64,000 nucleotides of DNA from Liolophura sinensis (Eukaryota > Mollusca > Polyplacophora > Chitonida > Chitonidae): the NCBI RefSeq assembly GCF_032854445.1, contig NC_088302.1:6011338-6075337 (forward strand), in the 5' to 3' direction. This document shows, piece by piece, positions 41,601-50,600 of the stretch. A program made the translations under genes and the position numbers. The stretch's first letter is position 1, and each line of letters begins with the position of its first letter. Under the pieces are notes generated by a model. That model was not told the DNA's origin, searched no databases, and was given only the letters and a program-made list of their open reading frames with translations.

Positions 41601-44600
41601 GGTATGTTATACTGTCTGACATAATTTGTGATACCGTCATTGAATAAGACTTTTGATTTTATGTCTGTGGTGGTTGGTAAGTGATGAAGCGGAGTAAATG
41701 GGTAGAGGCTACGTCACAGCTTAGGCCACACAATCTGATAGCAAAGGGTATGATTAGATAAAATTCTTAAGATGGCTGCCTTGACTCAACACCAGCAATT
41801 TATGCAGCATTGTCATTTTGTTTTACATGTTATTCGGTGAAAATTCATTAAAATAAATTAATTGTTTAATTAAAAAATTTAAAGTATGAAACTTTGTAGA
41901 AATTTTGAGTATCCTGCTTTTGATTGAAATAGGCTTTAGCCAGGTGCTGTCTTGCCCTTTCAACCTCACTCCATCAGCTGAGTCGGGTCTCACCTGTGAG
42001 ATTTATCAACACAAATTCCTGCTAAGCAATTTCCATCATGCATTTTTATACAGTGTACCCCGAAATAGAATTTTGTCTTTATTTTTTGCCTGCTTATTGA
42101 TTGATTGTATTTCGGTATGTATCACCACACTAGTCGCCATGATCAGTTCTAATTTAATTTAAATTGTCATTCAGTCTCTCCCCGACCATATCTAATATTT
42201 GGTGTATAGTTTTATACCTATTGGGTGAAGCATGCCATCTTTTGACAATACACTAGCTCTTTTTTTTTTGTCATTGCTTCATAGATAATTGCACCAAACA
42301 TACATAACAACACAAAGCCACAAGCAAACAAATAAATCAGGCTTCTGAAGAATTGTTGTCAAATTTTCTAATTTGTTTCTTCATCAGGTGTATGTTCCAA
42401 TGTTGCTGAGGTTCCTAATGACTTCATGTGTAAGTGTGACGTGGGTTTATCTGGCAAGCGGTGTAACTATGGCCGCTACTGTCACCCTGACGTCTGCATT
42501 AACAACGGGGTCTGCATTGAGGGGCCTAACTCTGCCATTTGTCAGTGCGACCAAGAGAGATTTGCAGGTAAGGACATTATAATTATTGTATCTTATGAAT
42601 GCTGTTGATGTACAGTGCTTAACAACTGAAATGTTGTAAATCAGATGTACCCGATGTCCTCCCACCGTAATTCCAGCAACCATGATGGTCGTGGGTTTCC
42701 TCCGGGCTGTACCCGATTTCCTCCCACCGTAATTCCAGCAACCATGATGGTCATGGGTTTCCTCCAGGCTGTACCCGATTTCCTCCCACCATAATGCTGG
42801 CTGCCTTTCTACAAGGCATTCCTTTTTGCCTTTCTTCAAATAAATAAATAAATCAGTTGTAATATTGCTCAAACTTAGAGTACTGTATCAGTTGAAATGT
42901 TAATCAGCTTGGTTTATCAATTAAAATGTTGTTCAAATTCAGTGTATTGGCTGAAATGTGGCTCAAGCTTAGTACTTCAGATAAAATGTTGCTTAATCCA
43001 AGTGCATCAGTTGAAATGTTTGCTCAAACTCAGTATATCAGTTTAAAATGTTGCTCAAACTCAGTACGGCAAATAAAATGTTGCTCAATCTTTGTGAATC
43101 ACTTGAAGTGTTGCCCAAACTCAGTATATCACTTAAAATGTTGCTCAATCTTAGCACATCAGTAGAAATGCTGCTCAATCATAGTGAATCAGTGGAAATG
43201 TTGCTCAGTCTTTGTGAATCACTTGAAATGTTGCCCAAACTCAGTATATCACTTAAAATGTTGCTCAATCTTAGCACATCAGTAGAAATGCTGCTCAATC
43301 ATAGTGAATCAGTGGAAATGTTGCTCAGTCTTTGTGAATCACTTGAAATGTTGTCCAAACTCAGTATATCACTTAAAATGTTGCTCAATCTTAGCACATC
43401 AGTAGAAATGCTGCTCAATCATAGTGAATCAGTGGAAATGTTGCTCAGTCTTTGTGAATCACTTGAAATGTTGCTCAGACTCAGTACATCACATAAAATG
43501 TTGCTCTATCTTAGTGAAATGTTGCTCAGTACATCAGTTGAGATGTTTGCGGAATCTTAGTGCATCAGTTGAAATGTTACTCATTGTGTATCAGAAAAAG
43601 TGTTAACTTGTTACAGGAAAACGATGTGAGTTGAATGTGGACCCATGTTTCGGCTCCCCCTGCCTGCATGGTGGCATCTGCCAGAGAAGGGGCCAGACCT
43701 ACACCTGTAACTGCACAGAAGGTACAGCAGGTGTGGACTGTAAGGAGGTCACAGTGCCTGCCATCACCCCCAGCCTCAGTGTGGAGGAGATATACGGCAT
43801 TATAGGTAACTTGATGGATGGAAAGACATGATAAAGGGACATTTCAAATGTTATGTTATCAGCTGTGACTTTGACACCTCCAGAATCCTGTCATTTTGTT
43901 AACATGTTTCCATGACTTCACAAAGGACATGAGTGCAAAAACAAAATGAAATTCTGCAGCAGTGCACTTAATGGAAAAGCACTCGTTTTGAAACTCATTG
44001 GCATACTTTGTCCCAGTAGGTTTAGAGATAAATTTCGTGAACGTCAACTGGTTGGTTCATGAATGGACCCTGAGCAGAAATGTGGGGAACCATTGTTTGT
44101 TTTACAAGATATTAATCATTCATTATGCATGGCCACATCTTAAATCACCGCTGTGCCCTCATCTTAAATCAGCTGTTTTGAATAAATTTGTGCGTTTGGA
44201 GTGGTATTAATTATATTCATTAATTATATAAAATAATCATCTGATTCTTTTGTTTTTTAAGGCTGCCTGGTGGGCCTCTTGTTGATAGTCATCGTATTTG
44301 TGAGTTACCGGCTGTGTCGCAGGAGACAGAAGCGTCGCCGTGGTAACGTAACTGCCGGGATCGCTAACGACCCGAGTGATGTCCTGCTGAACAGTATTCA
44401 TGACGACATGAAGCGTACGAAGCTGAGTAACCTGGACATAGCCCTGTCCGTGCAGAACAAGCCTCCAAGTCCACGACCCCCACCTGTCCCTAACCGTCCA
44501 GCATCCTATACACCCAGCAACCATGACTCTGTCAACACCCTGAACAATTTTGACACTGTCAGGAACTACGGCAGCGCTGCGGACGATTTAGAAAGTATTC

Positions 44601-47600
44601 ACAACATTCCAGTGTACAACTCAGAGTATTTACAGACTTTTACCGGACCTCGTACCACCCCAGCCAGCATTCCACCCTCACTACCTCCTCCCCCACCCTC
44701 CAATTCAGCGTCAGACTCTGACTCCATACAGAAAGCACACTGGGAGTTTGACTACCCTAATATAATGGAGAACTACGGTGAAGGTAAGATTTGCATTCAC
44801 AGAAGGATGTCGAACTATGGGAGATAACTCCTTTTGACCTGTTAGCAATGTCTTTGTAAGTACGTGATGCAAAGCAAATGAAACACTGTTACTGTTATTT
44901 TCAGCTGTTTGCATCTCTGACACCCAAGTTGCTACTGTAATTCTTCAACTTTTTCGCATGTCTGCCAGCTGTTTATTCAAGCACATTCTGAAGGCATTAT
45001 TCTTTGTTGACTGATAAAATTATACTTTTGGGAAGTCCTGAAATCCTGACCCACCTTAAGGATTTTTTTTTTTGTCTTTGAAGTCTAAAGCAGCTTTATG
45101 ATTGTGAAGTTCATATCACCAAGAACTTATAAAACCTAGAGTTTTGATCTCCATGGAAGTTACGTGCCTGTAACCTTGTAACCTTGTCTTGTGCTTAGTG
45201 TGGAAAGAGGACCCTGGAGTGGTTACTTTATAGCCTCTAGTGCAAGTGGTATATTATCATCTGTAACCGTGCCTTGTACAGTGTAGCATCATAACTCCAT
45301 ACAGTACTAAATATAAATCAGGTTACTGGGCGAGGGAAATAACATCCAGAGTCTTATACATTTATAATTTTTACACTAACCTTGTGCGTTAGGATTTTTT
45401 CTGGAGTGGAAATGTTATGTTTACTTGTCCATTTTTATTGTGTCTGTATTGTAGATAAAAAGTACGCAGATAACCTGGCTAAGATGATGCCTGGGGCCCA
45501 CATGCCACCGACCATGGCCGGGCCCTGTACAGGTTCCTTTTCTAGCCTACCTGTATCCGAGTCTGAAGATGACCTCCCAGGTAAATCGTCGGTTTACCTC
45601 TGCTCCTCTCAGGTGTTCCGGAGAGGTGGATGAATGCTTGTGTATATACCTGGATTTGATACATAGACTAACAAGTGGTGGTCACCTCTCACCTGGCCAT
45701 GGATGATAGTGTTATGTGGGGACTGTTTGTAACTCCAGATCAATTTAGCCTGATCCTGTTGTAATTTTGCACAAATGTGACCAGTGGTAGGTTTACCTGA
45801 CTAGAGTTCAAACTGGATAAGGGGAAACTTTAACAACTATCAAGTGTCACTGTCAGGAAAATATGTTGCAACAATCAAAAGTAAAATTTGCTAATTATGA
45901 ATATACATGTGTTGGAATTGATTGTTGTCACAATGCAGTGAATCTGATTGGATGTATTGAAACATCAATTGTAAGCGAGTACTTCAGTATTTGTGTTTGA
46001 ATTCTTGGTAAGTGACACCCTGGTAAACTAAACTTGGTTTTGGTTGAATACAGCCTTCCTCACAAACTCGTCTTGTCCATGCCATGTGACTGTTGAACAC
46101 CTCTCCCATTTGTATAGCCACTGTTATTTACCTGTTACCTTTATGCTAAACCAGACACCTGTAATATAGCAATGTACACCCTTATACCTGTAGTTGCTAT
46201 GGGTATGTGCTGAATACGAGTATTAACAAAAGATATCTATTTGTTTAGTTTTTGTGTCAGTCTACTTACAGGGTGATGTCCCTTAGTTCTGTGTCTACTA
46301 ACATAACATTAAGAAGTGTTTTAGTCTTTGTTTTTTGTCTTTGTTTTAAATTCCGGAAACATTGAGGTCTTTACACCAGCAATAGCTTCTAAAAATGCAA
46401 ACTCGAAATTGCAACAACAGCTTGCTTGTTGTTTTATTTCATAACTTGAAAGCTTTAATACCTTATATTCAATAACCAGCTTACAGACGTAGACCATTCA
46501 CATTTTACAATAACTTTTTTTTTTCTTCTAAGGTTAAACTGTAAGATGAGGATGAGGCAAAGATCTTGACAAAAAACATATGAACACAGATATTAAATAT
46601 CGTTTATCAGTAGTACATATATGTACATGCACATGTTAATTGTCTTTTTATTCCAAGAGTTGTGTCCCTTTTCTCTTTGCTCATGCAATGATAAAGGACA
46701 TCTTCCTGCCACACCCCCACCCGAACATTTGCATTTTCATGTCCTGTGTGTGAATCCTTGCACATACTAAATATAAGACAAATAAAACTCACCTTATAGA
46801 TTACACTAGAGTTGTGTTTTCGGAAAGTTAACAATGACCAAAGAAAACTCTGCATGTTGCCCCCGAATTTCTTCCTGGTGAGTAGACTGTATGTATGTAT
46901 AGTGCATGTAGCCTCAGGATTACACATGCCCCTCCCCACTCCCCCAAGGTACCAGTTAACATGCTTGCCTAACAGTAAATTGCTGAGTACAAGAGAACAT
47001 TCCGATACATTGCTAATGGCTACTACCCCAGCTTTTAAATCAGCTACTCTTTTAGTAACAATTTTTCAAACATTAACACAACATGCAAGGACTAATATCT
47101 GATATACTACTTGTATTTGTAGAGCAAGGACCTCTTTACAGCAAACGCCTTTTGTTTTTCTTTATTCCTTGTTTTCTTCATAATTGATACGGTTGCAGTA
47201 CTGCTTGAATTAAGCTTTTCGAAAATGTACTTAATTTGGTAAACTGTTAACTAGGGATGATTTTTTTATTTTTGATGCTATATATTTATGAAAAAAAACA
47301 TTTTTGTCTACTGAACCAACGTACCTGTTTTTTATAATAAATCTTCAGGCTTGTATTTGACAGTGTGAAATTACTACAACACTGTACAAATATTGAAGTG
47401 TCTAACTTAATTATACATGAAACCCTGCCAGATCTTGTTACAGTAGAATACATGTGTGCTGATGATGATCACTCACAATCTCTGTGCACCAAACCAGTAA
47501 TGTTCCAGTAGTTCGCACATTTCAAAGTTCTCTTGTAGTCGTGATTCTGTGTTGACTAACCAGTCTGGTTCTCATTTCCACAGTCAAGCGAGGGAAGAAG

Positions 47601-50600
47601 AAAGGTAGTGTTAACAGCCTAAACTTTTGACTATCTGCATGTTGGATTGTGGTGTTTCTTGATTGTGTGGTGGTGTCACTCAGATTCATCTTGTCTGTTG
47701 TTGTTGTTGTTGTTGTGTTTGTGGTGTCCAGTCCATTGACTGTGTTACAGTACATGAATGTTTGAATGGATTGAATGGACCATAAATGAATGCTGTTTTA
47801 CATGTATGTGTGTTTACAAATGATTGAAGGAGTGATCTGATAGATGTATGGCCTTGCTGAGAATGTTGTGCAGTGTGGACCAGTTATAGGAGCCTGGTTC
47901 TTCTGCCAGAGTATTGAAATGCGGCATGTTTTACACAGAAAGCTCATTGGAGACTTTTCCCACACTTGTGTAACATTTATGACAACTTGTAGTGAAAACT
48001 ACATCTGTGACAGTTTAATAAAAATGGGCCCCTTTTCAGTGGATGGTTACATCCTAGTAGTTTGCCACAGTGTCTCAATAGTTTGCCTGTAGTGTGTTTG
48101 TGGAATGTTAGAGTTCCAGCTGAGGAAGTTAAAGTTCATCACCATATCCATAGACTATTTGAGAATACTTTGGCAGAGCAAACTTTGTAGAAACACTCTC
48201 TCATGAAAATTTGCTCGTAAGTGAGTAGAGAACATGTTGTCTGTGTTGTTCTGTAATGCACGCTGTCATAGTATATTTTATAAGTATTGACTTTCTGAAT
48301 GGCAGAAGTAGCATTACGCCATCAAAATGCATTTTTTCAGTTATTTTTGTTTTGTTTTTTTTATTATGCCAAATCATTTGAATTTGATTGTAAATGCTAA
48401 ATGAGACAGCCCAAATTTGTCAGTAATGTTATTCTCTTAAGGGAAAAATGGGACAATTATCTCAGTTATAATGATGGATACAACTGCGTTTGCAATTAGA
48501 GTTTTAATTGTGAAGTGTTCCCGTGACCTGAAGGCTGGTTTTTGACCTTCAGGCTTTAACCTTGGAAAGTTTCTAGATCTTCTGAATGTAGCTTGGATTT
48601 GTGATGGAATTAAAACTTAGCAGCTAGTTTTAATTGTACTTGACGTCATTAATATCACCTGTTAAGTACATCTGGTAGATGTAAGCTTATGAAAATGTTG
48701 ACACAGTGTTTTGTTAATGTACATGCGTTGGGAAGTAGAAAAAGAAAGTTGATTTTGTGTCAAACGGAGTATTTGGCAAGGACTACATTTGTATAAAACA
48801 AACATTACGTCCTTGATGTGTTTGTAATGTAATCCTTGATGCAGTTAGGACTGACACAAATTTGGTAGCATTCCTGGCAGTATGTTAACATGTATCTTTC
48901 AACACAACATCACAACTATCTGTATCTTGTATTTACCACAGGCTGTACATTTAGCAGTATTCTGTTGACAAGCTAATCATTCATGTAGTCTTGTTATTCT
49001 TGTCATGAATGAGTGATCAAACAATCTGGATGAATAATACCTGTAAATGTATTCAACCAATACTGTGGGGGTTTTCTTTGGGCTGCATTTATTGTTATCA
49101 TCTTTTGTTTCTTGAATTCTTGCCTTTCACAAACTGCATCTTTAACATCTGAAGAACGTGTATAAACAAGAAGGGTAATGGTGTCATATGAACTTTCTTT
49201 ATTATACTCATGCCCAGTTATATATAGCACCTATATTTGGGAGTGTGTGAGAAATGAGGTAGCAAATAGTCGTTTCTTCTGACTAATGACACTTCATCTT
49301 TAATATTATACCTGTATCTGCTTCCATACTTTCACGGGGACTTTGTATCCTTCAATTTCAAACATATTTACTAGCATCCTCTAGGATATAATCAGTATTC
49401 AGGTACTCCTATTAAAGGCAACAGACTTGGGCTTCTCTTAATAAATGTGCACAATATTAATGCAGTTTTTGTGTACATGAACTTGATCACATTTCTGCTT
49501 CTACTTTTTTACAATGTGCACCTATAGGAGTGTTGTCTTCATTTGTGCCTGTAAGTTCACATCACTGTTCAAATCTTCAGATACACCTGTTGTCTGATAC
49601 CTGTGGAGTAATAGTTCAACCTTTGATCAGCCTTTCATATCATCATGTAGAACAAATGCTGTAGATTTTAGAATTGTGTCTTGGTGCATTGTCATCTAAA
49701 TCTGACATCTGAATACTTAAGTGCTCAAGTGAGTGATTCTCTTGGCTGACAGGTAGTTTAGTGTTTACCCCGTCAGTGTGTTATGTACCTTTACCCAACC
49801 ATGCCTTCATTATGTTTGTGTCAGTCCCACGGTATAAGACCCCCTTATTTGCCTAATAACATTTCTTTAAAATGTAAAAAATCTTCAAAAATTCATACAA
49901 GAGACACACTATAGAATAATATTTGTTTGCTTCCTTTTCCCCCCTTTGTTGAAGCAAATACATGTATTCTTTTTTTTGCACAAATAATTCGGAAATTTGG
50001 AAAAAAACATTTTTGCTAGGGTGTTCTCAGATACATGTAGTAATTTCTAGGTGACCAATTTATAGAGAAAAACTTACAGAAAAAGTGATAGGGAACTTTT
50101 GTTACTTTGTTGATACAGAAAGTTACATGTATAAACTGTTGGCATATGGAAAGGTACTTTTACAAGAGTGAGTTTTCTGTTCATTTCATTCAAAGATAAA
50201 TGGTCTAATGTGAGAGCGGTTTGTCTTGTGGTCTAATAGTTTTTGTTTATGTGTTGACAGGTTACCACTGGGACACCAGTGACTGGGCGCCACACCCTTC
50301 CCTTCCGAACATAAGCGAAGTGCCGATGAAAGAGATTTTAGATTCGCCAAGCTCCAGCCCCCACAGTCATGACTCCAACACCAACATAGGAGTGCAGGAG
50401 CATAGCCATGCCGAGGAGGAGGATGGCATCAATGAGCACAGCCATCTGCTCTACGACTCTGAGTATGTGGAGAATGAATCGGAGTACGTGGGAGATTCTG
50501 AATACGCCGACAATGAGTTTGATGATGAGTACAATGATGACCCCACCCAGTACCCATCTCACGCAGACTTCCAGCAGATCCTGGCTCTTCAGGCCCAGCT

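Larger units (their letters stand above)
42568..43616 (+). other. Intron 26 (1.05 kb), almost entirely repeats
   Basis: Made of a duplicated SINE-tail fragment (42646-42855) and a long 30-bp array (42890-43592). Only the edges are unique. Acceptor cttgttacag. Confidence 0.9.
45581..50260 (+). other. Intron 29 (4.7 kb), contains candidate microexon
   Basis: Apart from the 21-nt candidate exon at 47584-47604 and its flanks there is a TTG/GTT simple repeat (about 47697-47717) and several TGCATG words. No other exon is required, since exons 29 and 30 are both phase 1 and join in frame. Confidence 0.8.

Noticed and set aside
43048-43560. 170-codon open frame in the intron between EGF5 exons
   Set aside because: It is a by-product of a 30-bp array whose unit is a multiple of three and lacks a stop; no domain, splice link or start context.
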